Origin: an uncultured Clostridia bacterium
Lineage (GTDB): Bacteria; Bacillota; Clostridia; Christensenellales; Aristaeellaceae
Direction: 5' to 3'
DNA: 48,953 bases
Assembly (NCBI GenBank): GCA_947596085.1
Contig: CANQEW010000017.1
Coordinates: forward strand, 1-48,953
Shown: positions 21,610-29,882 of the stretch, in pieces
Layout of the letters: each line of letters starts with the position of its first letter
Position numbering within the stretch: position 1 is the stretch's first letter
The notes under the pieces: model-generated
What the model was told of the DNA's origin: nothing
Databases searched by the model: none
What the model saw: the letters and a program-made list of their open reading frames with translations, nothing else
Made by a program: the position numbers and the translations under genes

Positions 21610-22452
21610 TTATTCGGCCTCCTTCTTCAGCAGGTTGCAGGTCTCCTCGCGCTTGTGTCCCTCGAAGTCGCGGTACATGGCGCCGCGCTTCATGGCCTCG
21701 TCGAAGTCCACCAAGTGGCCGTCGAAGTCCGGACCGTCCACGCAGGCGAACTTGGTCTCGCCACCCACGGTCAGGCGGCAACCGCCGCACATGCCGGTGC
21801 CGTCGATCATGATGGGGTTCATGGACACGACGGTCTTGACGTTGTGTTTCTTGGTGGTGAGGCAGACGAACTTCATCATGATGACCGGGCCGATAGCGAT
21901 GACTTCGTCATAGTTCTCGCCGGCGACGATCGCCTCCTCCAGCGGCACGGTGACCACGCCCTGGCGGCCATAGCTGCCGTCGTCGGTCATCATGAACAGC
22001 TTGTCGGAGCAGGCCTTGAAGTCGTCCTCGAGGATGACCAGATCCTTGTTGCGGAAGCCGACGAAGGAGTGCACCTCGGTGCCCTGCGCGTGCAGCGCCT
22101 GCGCGACCGGCAGCGCGATGGCGCAGCCCACGCCGCCGCCCACGACCGCGACCTTCTTGAGGCCCTCGATCTCGGTGGGCTTGCCCAGCGGGCCCACAAA
22201 GTCCTGAATGTACTCGCCCTGCTTCTTGGCGTTCAGCTCCATCGTGGCGCCGCCGACGATTTGGAAGATGATGTCCACGGTGCCGGCCTCGCGGTCGCAG
22301 TGGGCGATGGTGAGCGGAATGCGCTCTCCGTCCTCGTTCACGCGGAGGATGATGAACTGACCCGCCTTGCCCTTGCGCGCGACCATCGGCGCTTCGATGG
22401 ACATGCGCGTGACCGTCGGGTTCAGTTCCTGCTTGGTGACGATCTTAAACAT
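21610..22452 (-). CDS. nfnA: NfnA, small subunit of ferredoxin:NADP+ oxidoreductase
   Basis: The 280-residue protein belongs to the ferredoxin-NADP reductase/PyrK-like group with FAD and NAD binding (GQFIILRVNEDGERIPLTIA, VAVVGGGVGCAIALP). A C-terminal 2Fe-2S site is set by C222, C225 and C237, with D218 just before (DGTGMCGGC), the unusual ligand set known for NfnA. It is often annotated sulfide/dihydroorotate dehydrogenase subunit, but adjacency to nfnB makes the bifurcating NfnAB complex the better call. It is the first gene of the minus-strand pair. About 285 bases upstream to dapA contain no gene that I can support. Confidence 0.9.
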   Translation of the reverse strand: MFKIVTKQELNPTVTRMSIEAPMVARKGKAGQFIILRVNEDGERIPLTIAHCDREAGTVDIIFQIVGGATMELNAKKQGEYIQDFVGPLGKPTEIEGLKKVAVVGGGVGCAIALPVAQALHAQGTEVHSFVGFRNKDLVILEDDFKACSDKLFMMTDDGSYGRQGVVTVPLEEAIVAGENYDEVIAIGPVIMMKFVCLTTKKHNVKTVVSMNPIMIDGTGMCGGCRLTVGGETKFACVDGPDFDGHLVDFDEAMKRGAMYRDFEGHKREETCNLLKKEAE

Positions 22453-22737
22453 TCAAATCCCTCTTCTCTCGTCCTAGGATTTTCGACGCTGTTGCGTCCG
22501 TATACTCATACATACTTATACTATCACAGTCCAGGTTAAATTACAAGGCTCGCGCAGCCGTACCGCAAAATTTGCCGGGAAAACAAAATTTGCCCGCGGA
22601 CGGCGGGCAGGGAGAGGATAGGCGCTGAAAACTTGCGCCGGATGCCATCGAAATAAGGACAGTCCGGCGCCGGACGCGCGGGCGCTGAAACGGGGTGGGA
22701 GATGCGCGCTTGGAAGCCGCGGAGGCGGGGCGGCGCC

Positions 22738-23634
22738 TCACGCCTCCCGTCCGATCAGTCGCAGTCGTTCGAGTTCCCGGCGCAGAATCGCGGCCTTCTC
22801 CGCTTCGAGGGGCGTCAGCGGCAGGCGCAGCGTGTTTTCGATCATGCCCATCATGGAAAGCGCCGCCTTCACCGGGATGGGGCTCACCTCGGAAAACAGC
22901 GCACGCATCAGCGGCAGCAGGCTAAATTGCAGCGCGCGGCTGGCGTTGACCTCGCCGCGCAGGTAGTTGAGCGCGAGCGCGTGCATCTGCCGCGGTGCGA
23001 CGTTTGCCGTCACGGAGATCACGCCGCGCGCGCCCAGCGCCATGTGTAGAAGCGCCTGATCATCGTTGCCGCAGTAGACGGCGGCGGCATCGCCCATCGC
23101 CTCATAGACGCGCATGACGTGAGCGGGATCCGGGCAGGCCTCCTTCAAGCCGCGCAGCAGCGGATGCTTCGCCAGCTCCCGCATCACCTCCGGTGGCAGG
23201 TTCACGCCCGTGCGCGCGGGCACGTTGTAAACGATGATGGGGATGTCCACGCTGTCGGCCACACTCAGGTAATGCTCGACGAGCCCGGCGCGGCTGGCGC
23301 GGTTGTAGTAGGGTGTGACCACGAGCAGTCCGTCCGCGCCCAGGCGCTGCGCCTCGACGGAGCGCTCCGCGGCGGTGCGCGTGCAGTTCGAGCCCGTGCC
23401 CACGTAGAGCGGCACCCGGCCGGCGACCCGCGCGACCGCGCATTCGATGATCGCGCCGCGCTCAGGGTCCGTCACCGTGCACGGCTCGCCGGTGGTGCCC
23501 AGCACGATCAGCGCGTCGGCCTCGCCGTCGATCTGCCAGTCGATGAGCTTTTCGAGGGCGTCGTAATCTACGCGCCGCCCCCGAAAGGGCGTCACCAGTG
23601 CCGTGCCGCAGCCATAGAAGAGATTCTCCCGCAT
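22738..23634 (-). CDS. dapA: 4-Hydroxy-tetrahydrodipicolinate synthase
   Basis: Condenses pyruvate with aspartate semialdehyde, the first committed step to diaminopimelate and lysine. The 298-residue length fits. Visible active-site parts are GTTGE (46-50), the YY pair (109-110), Y136 in YNVPARTG and the Schiff-base lysine K164 in RGLKEA. It is preceded by GGGAGGG, part of which lies in a hairpin that could control translation. A terminator-like hairpin (23700-23730) separates it from the upstream thioesterase gene, so it may be transcribed separately from hisS-aspS. No lysine riboswitch is visible in the short upstream region. Confidence 0.95.
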   Translation of the reverse strand: MRENLFYGCGTALVTPFRGRRVDYDALEKLIDWQIDGEADALIVLGTTGEPCTVTDPERGAIIECAVARVAGRVPLYVGTGSNCTRTAAERSVEAQRLGADGLLVVTPYYNRASRAGLVEHYLSVADSVDIPIIVYNVPARTGVNLPPEVMRELAKHPLLRGLKEACPDPAHVMRVYEAMGDAAAVYCGNDDQALLHMALGARGVISVTANVAPRQMHALALNYLRGEVNASRALQFSLLPLMRALFSEVSPIPVKAALSMMGMIENTLRLPLTPLEAEKAAILRRELERLRLIGREA

Positions 23635-23641
23635 ACCATCC

Positions 23642-23664
23642 CTCCCGAAGTTTTTCTTCGGGAG
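23642..23664 (-). promoter_or_regulatory. Hairpin covering the dapA ribosome-binding site
   Basis: On the minus strand CTCCCGAAG, a five-A loop and CTTCGGGAG form a perfect 9-bp stem. The 3' arm overlaps the GGGAGGG Shine-Dalgarno, which stands about 7 bases before the dapA ATG. The stem would occlude translation initiation unless opened. Confidence 0.6.
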
Positions 23665-23699
23665 AGTTTATTTTTGCGGGCTGGAAATGAGAACCAAAG

Positions 23700-23730
23700 A
23701 AGCCGGACAGTCCGAGGGGCCGTCCGGCTT
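23700..23730 (-). terminator. Terminator after the hisS-aspS-thioesterase operon
   Basis: On the minus strand AAGCCGGAC pairs with GTCCGGCTT (9 bp), followed by CTTTGGTTCTC. The T-content after the stem is modest, so termination may be partial. Confidence 0.55.
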
Positions 23731-23765
23731 GGAAAGCATATTATGAATGGGGGAAAAGACCGCGC

Positions 23766-24224
23766 TCAGCGCGTCGCGCTGCGCAGCGCCTCGGCGATTT
23801 CCTGCTGCCGGCGCTTCTTGTCGGTGTCGATCAGGATGTCCGGAACCTCCGTGGGCCGTTCGTTCTCATCCAGCGCCACCATCACGAAGTGCGCCTCGTT
23901 GATGAGCCGGCGCGCGCCGTCCAGCGCCTCCACGTAGGCGTGCACCAGCACCGTCATCGACGTGCGGCCCACCTGCACGACGTGGCCGGTCAGCACCAGC
24001 GTGTCGTTGGCGTGGGCGGGCGCGCGAAAGTCCAGCTTCTCCACGCAGGCGGTGGTCACGTTCGTGCCTGCGTGGCGGCGGGCCGTGATGCCCGCGACCT
24101 CGTCCATCCACGCCATCAGCTGCCCGCCGAACAGGCGCTGATAGCCGTTCAGATGCGATTGGTTGATTAGCTGCACCTGAATCGTGTAGGAGTCGCACAC
24201 CCGCTTGACGGGCCGGTCGCTCAC
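23766..24224 (-). CDS. Acyl-CoA thioesterase, hotdog fold (YciA/BACH type)
   Basis: The 152-residue protein has the single-domain hotdog pattern of acyl-CoA hydrolases: LINQSHLNGYQRLFGGQLMAWMDEVAGITARRH (about 19-51, with the conserved N-x-x-x-x-x-GGxL...D element) and LDFRAPAHANDTLVLTGHV. It hydrolyses acyl-CoA to acid plus CoA, chain-length preference unknown. It overlaps the aspS stop by four bases on the minus strand, so its synthesis is coupled to the synthetase operon. Confidence 0.88.
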   Translation of the reverse strand: MSDRPVKRVCDSYTIQVQLINQSHLNGYQRLFGGQLMAWMDEVAGITARRHAGTNVTTACVEKLDFRAPAHANDTLVLTGHVVQVGRTSMTVLVHAYVEALDGARRLINEAHFVMVALDENERPTEVPDILIDTDKKRRQQEIAEALRSATR

Positions 24225-26005
24225 TTCTTCTCCTCCACGACCTGGATGTTCAGCGCCTCAAGCTGCTCGGGGCGCACGTCCGCGGGGGTCTCCATCATCA
24301 GGCAGTTCGCGCTGGCGGCCTTGGGGAAGGCGATGATGTCGCGCAGGCTCTCGCTGCCGGTGAGCAGCATCATCAGCCGGTCGATGCCGAACGCCAGGCC
24401 GCCGTGCGGCGGCGCGCCGTACTTGAACGCGTCCAGCAGGAAGCCGAAGCGGTGGTGCGCCTCCTCCGGATCGAGGCCGATCATCTCGAACATCTGCGCC
24501 TGCAGATCGGCGCGGTGGATGCGGATGGAGCCGCTTGCCAGCTCGATGCCGTTCATGACCAGGTCGTAGGCGCGGGAGCGCACCTTCTCCTTGTCGGTAT
24601 CGAGGTACTGGTTGTCCTCGGTGTACCAGCTCGTGAAGGGATGGTGCGCCGCCACGTAGCGGCCCTCCTCCTCGCTGTACTCGAACAGCGGGAACTCGGT
24701 CACCCAGAACAGGTTGATCCTGTTCTCGTCGATCAGGCCCTTGCGGCGGGCGATCTCGCAGCGCAGCGCGCCCAGCGACTGCCACACCACGGCCTTCTTG
24801 TCCGCGCCGAAGAAGATCGCGTCGCCGGGCTCGGCATTCATCGCGGACTTGACCGCCTCGATGAGCTCCGGCGTGAGGAACTTGTTGAAGCTCGACTTCA
24901 CGCTGCCGTCGGCGTTGAAGATCATGTAGGGGAGGCCCTTGGCGCGGTAGGTTTTGACGAACTCGGCCAGGCTGTCGAGCTCCTTGCGGGTCATCGCGCC
25001 CAGCCCCTTGGCGTTGATCGCCTCCACGCGGCCACCCTCGTTGAGCGCGTTCTCGAACACCACGAATTCGGACTTGCCGCGCACGGCGTCGGAGATGTTG
25101 ACGAGCTTCATCTCGAAGCGCGTGTCGGGCTTGTCCGAGCCGTAATTCTCCATGGCGTGCTCCCAGGTCATGCGGGGAAGGGGCAGCGCGATGTCGATAC
25201 CCTTGACTTCCTTGAAGATGCGCGCAAACATTCGCTCGACCACGGCGTAGATGCTCTCCTCGTCGATGAAGCTCATCTCGATGTCGCACTGGGTGAACTC
25301 CGGCTGTCGGTCGGCGCGGTTGTCCTCGTCGCGGAAGCAGCGGGCGATCTGGAAGTATTTGTCGAAGCCGGCCAGCATCAGCAGCTGCTTGTAAATTTGC
25401 GGGCTCTGGGGCAGCGCATAGAACGCGCCGGGCTTCAGGCGGCTGGGCACCAAAAAGTCGCGCGCGCCCTCGGGCGTGGATTTGGACAGGATCGGCGTTT
25501 CGATCTCCGTAAAGCCCATCGCGTCCAGCTCGCCGCGGATGCAGTTGACCACCCGGCTGCGCATGCGCAGATTCCGCTGCATGCTCGGCTTGCGCAGGTC
25601 GAGGTAGCGGTACTTGAGCCGCACGGCCTCGCTCTCGTCGGCCTTGTCGTCGATGTAGATGGGCGGGGTTTCGCTCTTGTTGAGCAGCTCGGCCTCGCGC
25701 ACGACCACCTCGATTTCGCCGGTCGCGAGGTCATGGTTGACGGCGGATTCGTCGCGCAGGCGGACCTCGCCCACGACGGTCAGCACGTACTCGCTGCGCA
25801 GGCTCTGGCCCAGCTCCAGCAGCTCCTTCGAACAGTCGCTGCCGTCGAACACCAGCTGCACCAGGCCCTCGCGGTCGCGCAGCCAGACGAAGACCAGTCC
25901 GCCCAGATCGCGGGTGCGCTGCACCCAGCCGGACAGATGCACCGTCTGACCGGCGTTTTCCTTATTTAGCAGACCGCAATAGTGGTCGCGCTTGTGGGAA
26001 AGCAT
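24221..26005 (-). CDS. aspS: Aspartate--tRNA ligase
   Basis: Bacterial-type AspRS of 594 residues. Parts in order are the N-terminal OB-fold anticodon-binding domain (VHLSGWVQRTRDLGGLVFVWLRDREG, about 23-48), the class II core with motif 2 FRDEDNRADRQPEFTQCDIEMSF (about 220-242), the bacterial insertion (GAD) domain, and motif 3 GGLAFGIDRLMMLL near 535. Length and the bacterial insertion are normal. Whether it is discriminating or charges tRNA-Asn as well cannot be read here. It follows hisS by 53 bases and overlaps the thioesterase gene. Confidence 0.96.
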   Translation of the reverse strand: MLSHKRDHYCGLLNKENAGQTVHLSGWVQRTRDLGGLVFVWLRDREGLVQLVFDGSDCSKELLELGQSLRSEYVLTVVGEVRLRDESAVNHDLATGEIEVVVREAELLNKSETPPIYIDDKADESEAVRLKYRYLDLRKPSMQRNLRMRSRVVNCIRGELDAMGFTEIETPILSKSTPEGARDFLVPSRLKPGAFYALPQSPQIYKQLLMLAGFDKYFQIARCFRDEDNRADRQPEFTQCDIEMSFIDEESIYAVVERMFARIFKEVKGIDIALPLPRMTWEHAMENYGSDKPDTRFEMKLVNISDAVRGKSEFVVFENALNEGGRVEAINAKGLGAMTRKELDSLAEFVKTYRAKGLPYMIFNADGSVKSSFNKFLTPELIEAVKSAMNAEPGDAIFFGADKKAVVWQSLGALRCEIARRKGLIDENRINLFWVTEFPLFEYSEEEGRYVAAHHPFTSWYTEDNQYLDTDKEKVRSRAYDLVMNGIELASGSIRIHRADLQAQMFEMIGLDPEEAHHRFGFLLDAFKYGAPPHGGLAFGIDRLMMLLTGSESLRDIIAFPKAASANCLMMETPADVRPEQLEALNIQVVEEKK

Positions 26006-26058
26006 ATCGAATTTCCTCCTTTATTCATGAGTAAGGATGCGATTATTTCAGGACGCGA

Positions 26059-27306
26059 TTATTTCGCGAGCAGGGATACGATTTGATCCCGGGGAACCTC
26101 GGTTTCGGCGCTGGCGGCCATATCGCGCAGCTTAACGATGCCCTTCTCCAGTTCGTCGCCGGCGATCACGATCACCTTTGGCGCGCCCAGCTTGTTGGCG
26201 TACTTGAACTGCGCCTTCATGCTGCGCGCGGCGTGGTCGAGGTCGGCCCGGAGCCCCGCGTCGCGAAGCTCGCTCACCAGCTTCATGCCCTCCAGCCGCG
26301 CGGAATCGCCCATGGTGACCACGAACGCGTCGTAGAGGGCCGGCTCCGCCGGGGCCGCGCCGGTGAGATCCTGCGCGAGAATCATGCGCTCAATGCCCAT
26401 GCCGAAGCCGATGCCCGGCGTGGCGGGGCCGCCCAGCTCCTCGACGAGGCCGTCGTAGCGCCCGCCGCCGCAGACCGTGAGCGGCCCCTGCGGGGAGTCG
26501 AGGATGACCTCAAACACGGTGCGGGTGTAGTAGTCCAGCCCGCGCACGATGCGCGCGTCGATCTCGTAGGAGATGCCCAGCGCCGCGAGATAGGACTTCA
26601 GCTTTTCGAAGTGCTCCGCGCAGTCGGGGCAGAGGTTGTCGAGCATCGCGGGCGCGTCGGCGAGCTTCGCCGCGTCCTCCTTGCAATCCAGAATGCGCAG
26701 AGGGTTGCGCTCGAATCTCTCCTGGCAGGTCTTGCACAGGCCGGAGAGCTTCGGCTCCAGATACGCGCGCAGCTTCTCCAGATACTTCGCGCGGCAGTCC
26801 GGGCAGCCGATGGAGTTGATCGTCAGGCGCAGCTGCGTCAGCCCGTTGGCCTGGAGCAGCTTCATGGCGAGCTGGATGACTTCCGCGTCGACGCTCGCGT
26901 CCTTCGCGCCGAACACCTCCACGCCGTTCTGGTGGAACTGCCGCAGCCGCCCGGCCTGGGGCTTTTCGTAGCGGAAGCAGGGGCACTGGGCGTAGTAGAG
27001 CTTGCAGGGCAGGCTGTCGCCCAGGTGGCCCTCCAGATAGGCGCGTACCGCGCCGGCCGTTCCCTCGGGCTTGAGGGTGATGGAGCGGTGTCCCTTGTCC
27101 TCGAAGGTATACATTTCCTTCTGCACCACGTCGGTAGCGTCGCCCACGCCGCGCTGGAAGAGCTCCGTGTGCTCAAATACGGGCGTGCGGATCTCGCGAT
27201 ATCCCGCGCGCTCGCAGACCGCGCGCATGTTGTCGTAGATCGACTGCCAGCGGTGCGCGTCCCGAGGCAGCATGTCGACGGTGCCCTTTGGGGCCTGAGT
27301 CAGCAT
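26059..27306 (-). CDS. hisS: Histidine--tRNA ligase
   Basis: Class II synthetase of 415 residues. Motifs are KPEGTAGAVRAYLEGHL (motif 1/2 zone), RYEKPQAGRLRQFHQNGVEVFG (motif 2 and His-binding), GLDYYTRTVFEV, CGGGRYDGLVEELGG and GIGFGMGIERMI (motif 3). The middle insertion carries four extra cysteine pairs (CPDCRAKY, CKTCQERF, C in ILDCKED, CPDC), a pattern common in Clostridial HisRS. It opens the minus-strand hisS-aspS operon with a strong promoter 50-75 bases upstream and AAAGGAG just before the ATG. Confidence 0.96.
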   Translation of the reverse strand: MLTQAPKGTVDMLPRDAHRWQSIYDNMRAVCERAGYREIRTPVFEHTELFQRGVGDATDVVQKEMYTFEDKGHRSITLKPEGTAGAVRAYLEGHLGDSLPCKLYYAQCPCFRYEKPQAGRLRQFHQNGVEVFGAKDASVDAEVIQLAMKLLQANGLTQLRLTINSIGCPDCRAKYLEKLRAYLEPKLSGLCKTCQERFERNPLRILDCKEDAAKLADAPAMLDNLCPDCAEHFEKLKSYLAALGISYEIDARIVRGLDYYTRTVFEVILDSPQGPLTVCGGGRYDGLVEELGGPATPGIGFGMGIERMILAQDLTGAAPAEPALYDAFVVTMGDSARLEGMKLVSELRDAGLRADLDHAARSMKAQFKYANKLGAPKVIVIAGDELEKGIVKLRDMAASAETEVPRDQIVSLLAK

Positions 27307-27355
27307 GAAAAAACTCCTTTCCCGGCGGAGCCGGAGAGAAAAATATCCTTATACA

Positions 27356-27383
27356 ATTATACGGCGGGAAATGGCAAAGTCAA
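27356..27383 (-). promoter_or_regulatory. Sigma-A promoter of hisS-aspS
   Basis: On the minus strand TTGACT (27383-27378), a 16-base spacer and a perfect TATAAT (27361-27356). The leader to hisS is about 45 bases and contains no T-box. Confidence 0.8.
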
Positions 27384-27554
27384 GAAATGTCGGAAAAATT
27401 AAAGGAGGCGGCGAGGCGGAGGGATCGTCTGAGGCAAATACATCAAAATGCATCCGACCGGAGTCGCGTCGGGAGGCGTGGAGCGGTTTTTGGCGCTTCA
27501 CAGATGCAGAGGCCCACGGAAAAACCGGGGTCTTCCACCGGAGGCGCGAAGCGC

Positions 27555-28007
27555 TTATCGCTTGTCCTTTTCCGAGCCGATGTAGATGGTCTCACCGTAG
27601 CCGGTGAGGCTGCGGATGTTGTCGCGAATGGCGCGGGGAAAGAGGTTGCAGGAGGCGATGTCGCGCATCGGTATCCATTCGATTCCCGTCTGGTAGCGGT
27701 CCGTTTCCGTGGGTTCGGCGGGGGTGCCATTCTCCAATTTGCACAAAAAAATGAAGTAAATTTTGTGATTTTGACCGTCATCGCGGCCGCCCGACAGGCG
27801 CTCGTAGATGCCCGAGAGCCGGATCGGTGTGACGCTGTAGCCCGTCTCCTCCAGCAGCTCGCGCCGGACCGTTTCGGGCAGCATCTCGCCCGTGCGCTGG
27901 CCGCCGCCCGGCAGCGCGTAGTAATCCCCGAAGTGGGAACGGCAGCGGTTCACCAGCAGCTTGCCGTTGTTGATCACCACCGCTTTCGCGGAATTTCGTG
28001 CGGACAT
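27555..28007 (-). CDS. NUDIX hydrolase
   Basis: The 150-residue protein starts MSARNSAKAVVINNGK at 28007, where GGAGG stands at good distance; a longer frame to 28169 has no such site and is not used. The NUDIX box is GGGQRTGEMLPETVRRELLEETGY (about residues 37-60). It hydrolyses a nucleoside diphosphate derivative of unknown identity. A promoter with TATAAT lies directly upstream. It is divergent from the E2 gene and independent of hisS. Confidence 0.88.
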   Translation of the reverse strand: MSARNSAKAVVINNGKLLVNRCRSHFGDYYALPGGGQRTGEMLPETVRRELLEETGYSVTPIRLSGIYERLSGGRDDGQNHKIYFIFLCKLENGTPAEPTETDRYQTGIEWIPMRDIASCNLFPRAIRDNIRSLTGYGETIYIGSEKDKR

Positions 28008-28038
28008 GGTGCGCCTCCACAATTTCATTGCTCTGTCT

Positions 28039-28067
28039 ATTATACGCCTGTATGCACAAAAAAACAA
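28039..28067 (-). promoter_or_regulatory. Promoter of the NUDIX gene
   Basis: On the minus strand a perfect TATAAT (28044-28039) is preceded at 17 bases by TTGTTT in a T-rich tract. The leader to the start at 28007 is about 25 bases. Confidence 0.65.
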
Positions 28068-28141
28068 GGCGGATTTTACAAATTCGCCGGAGTGAGTTTT
28101 GTTAAGGAATGTTAATGATTGATGAAATAGTTGTTGTTTGA

Positions 28142-28170
28142 TTGATTCTGGCCGAAGCTGCTGATACAAT
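28142..28170 (+). promoter_or_regulatory. Promoter of the 2-oxoacid dehydrogenase operon
   Basis: TTGATT (28142-28147), 17-base spacer, TACAAT (28165-28170). Lies 61 bases before the E2 start codon in an AT-rich tract. Confidence 0.65.
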
Positions 28171-28231
28171 AAATGTATAGGGCGAATATGCCCGAACTTA
28201 GGATAGGAAACAGAATGGAGGATGCGTCGCC

Positions 28232-29860
28232 ATGGCAGTTCCAGTCATTATGCCGAGACAGGGCAACACCGTCGAAAGCTGTATCATCAATGAGTTCAAA
28301 AAGCATCCGGGCGATCCGGTTGCGGTGGGGGACGTCCTGTTCACCTATGAGACCGACAAGGCCGCGTTCGAGGCCACCGCTGAGGTCGCCGGCACGCTGC
28401 TGGGCTACTTCTTTGAGGAGGGCGACGACGTGCCCTGCCTCCTGAACGTGTGCGTCATCGGCAATCCCGGCGAGGACTTCGAGCAGTTCCGCCCCACCGA
28501 GGACGGCAATCCCGATGCCGCGCCCACGGCCGCTCCGGCAGCCGCCGCGGCCGCGCCGAAGGCCGCCGCTCCCGCCGCCGCCCACAAGGGCAACGCCGTG
28601 GCGGTGATCATGCCGCGCCAGGGCAACACCGTGGAGAGCTGCATCATCAACGAGTTCAAGAAGCAGCCGGGCGATTCCGTGGCCGTGGGTGACGTGCTCT
28701 TCACCTACGAGACAGACAAGGCCGCCTTTGAGGCGACCGCCGAGGTGGCCGGCACGCTGCTGGGCTACTTCTGGGAGGAGGGCGACGACGTGCCCTGCCT
28801 GTACAACGTCTGCGCCATCGGCAATCCCGGCGACGATTTCGAGTATCTGCGCCCCACCGAGGACGGCAACCCCGACCTGAGCGCCGCGCCGGTTGAGGAG
28901 GCCGCGCCCGCCGCCGAGGCCGCTCCGGCGCCCGCCGCCGCGCCCGCTGCGAATGCGGGCAAGCTCAAGATCTCCCCGCGCGCGGGCAAGCTGGCCGACG
29001 CGAACGGCGTGGATTTGACCAAGGTCGTGCCTACCGGCCCCGATGGCCGCATCATCGAGCGCGACGTGCAGGCCGCCATCGCCGCGGGCTTCGTGGTGGG
29101 CGCTTCCGCCGCCGCTCCGGCCGCCGCCGTCGAGCTGGGCGTGCCCTGCGACGACAGCTACACCGAGCCGATGAGCAACATGCGCAAGGTGATCGCCCGC
29201 AGCATGACCGCGAGCCTGAGCACGATGGCGCAGCTGACCCACAACATCTCCTGCGACGCCACCGAGATCAAGGCCGCCCGTGCGCTGTACAAGGCCAGGG
29301 GCGAGGCGTTCGGCATGGAGAAGATCTCCATCAACGACATCGTGATGTACGTGGTCGCCCGGACGCTGACCATGCCCGAGCACCGCGCGCTCAACGCGAA
29401 CCTGATCGACGACGGCAAGACCATGAAGTACTTCAACGGCGTGCACCTGGGCATGGCGGTGGATACGGATCGCGGACTGATGGTGCCCACCATCTTCAAC
29501 GCCGACAAGATGACGCTCAAGCAGCTCTCCGATACCGCCAAGAAGCTGGCCAGGGAGTGCAAGGAGGGCAAGATCAACCCCGACTATCTCAAGGGCGCGA
29601 GCTTCTGCGTCTCCAACATCGGCGTGTACGGCATTGAATCCTTCACGCCCGTCATCAATCCGCCGCAGACCGGCATCCTGGGCGTGTGCGCCATCAAGGA
29701 CGCCTTCCGCATGGTGGACGGTCAGATTCAGGTGTACCCGAGCATGGGTCTCTCTCTGACCTACGACCATCGCGCGCTGGACGGTTCCCCGGCCTCGAAG
29801 TTCCTGCGGGACCTCAAGACCAATCTGGAAAACTTCAACCTGATCATTGCCCGCGGCTAA
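28232..29860 (+). CDS. Dihydrolipoamide acyltransferase (E2) with two lipoyl domains
   Basis: Core of a 2-oxoacid or acetoin dehydrogenase complex, transferring the acyl group to CoA. Domains over 542 residues are lipoyl 1 (about 1-95, lipoyl lysine K43 in ETDKAAFE), an Ala/Pro linker, lipoyl 2 (about 121-215, K163), a second linker, the E3/E1-binding domain (about 245-282, ISPRAGKLADANGVDLTKV) and the catalytic domain (about 310-542) with YDHRALDG (H513, D517). The two lipoyl domains differ at only about 9 of 94 aligned positions. E2 is first in the operon, before the E1 fusion. The nature of the oxo-acid (pyruvate, acetoin or branched-chain) is not decided by sequence reading. Confidence 0.9.
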   Translation: MAVPVIMPRQGNTVESCIINEFKKHPGDPVAVGDVLFTYETDKAAFEATAEVAGTLLGYFFEEGDDVPCLLNVCVIGNPGEDFEQFRPTEDGNPDAAPTAAPAAAAAAPKAAAPAAAHKGNAVAVIMPRQGNTVESCIINEFKKQPGDSVAVGDVLFTYETDKAAFEATAEVAGTLLGYFWEEGDDVPCLYNVCAIGNPGDDFEYLRPTEDGNPDLSAAPVEEAAPAAEAAPAPAAAPAANAGKLKISPRAGKLADANGVDLTKVVPTGPDGRIIERDVQAAIAAGFVVGASAAAPAAAVELGVPCDDSYTEPMSNMRKVIARSMTASLSTMAQLTHNISCDATEIKAARALYKARGEAFGMEKISINDIVMYVVARTLTMPEHRALNANLIDDGKTMKYFNGVHLGMAVDTDRGLMVPTIFNADKMTLKQLSDTAKKLARECKEGKINPDYLKGASFCVSNIGVYGIESFTPVINPPQTGILGVCAIKDAFRMVDGQIQVYPSMGLSLTYDHRALDGSPASKFLRDLKTNLENFNLIIARG

Positions 29861-29882
29861 ACAAGATAAGGAGAGATGCGAT

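Noticed and set aside
22453-22737. Possible short gene between nfnA and dapA
   Set aside because: Frames here are short and without ribosome sites or recognisable motifs; only repeated GGCGCTGAAA text was noted, too weak to call.
26006-26058. T-box or other riboswitch before aspS
   Set aside because: The gap to hisS is only 53 bases, and no T-box motif was found upstream of hisS either.
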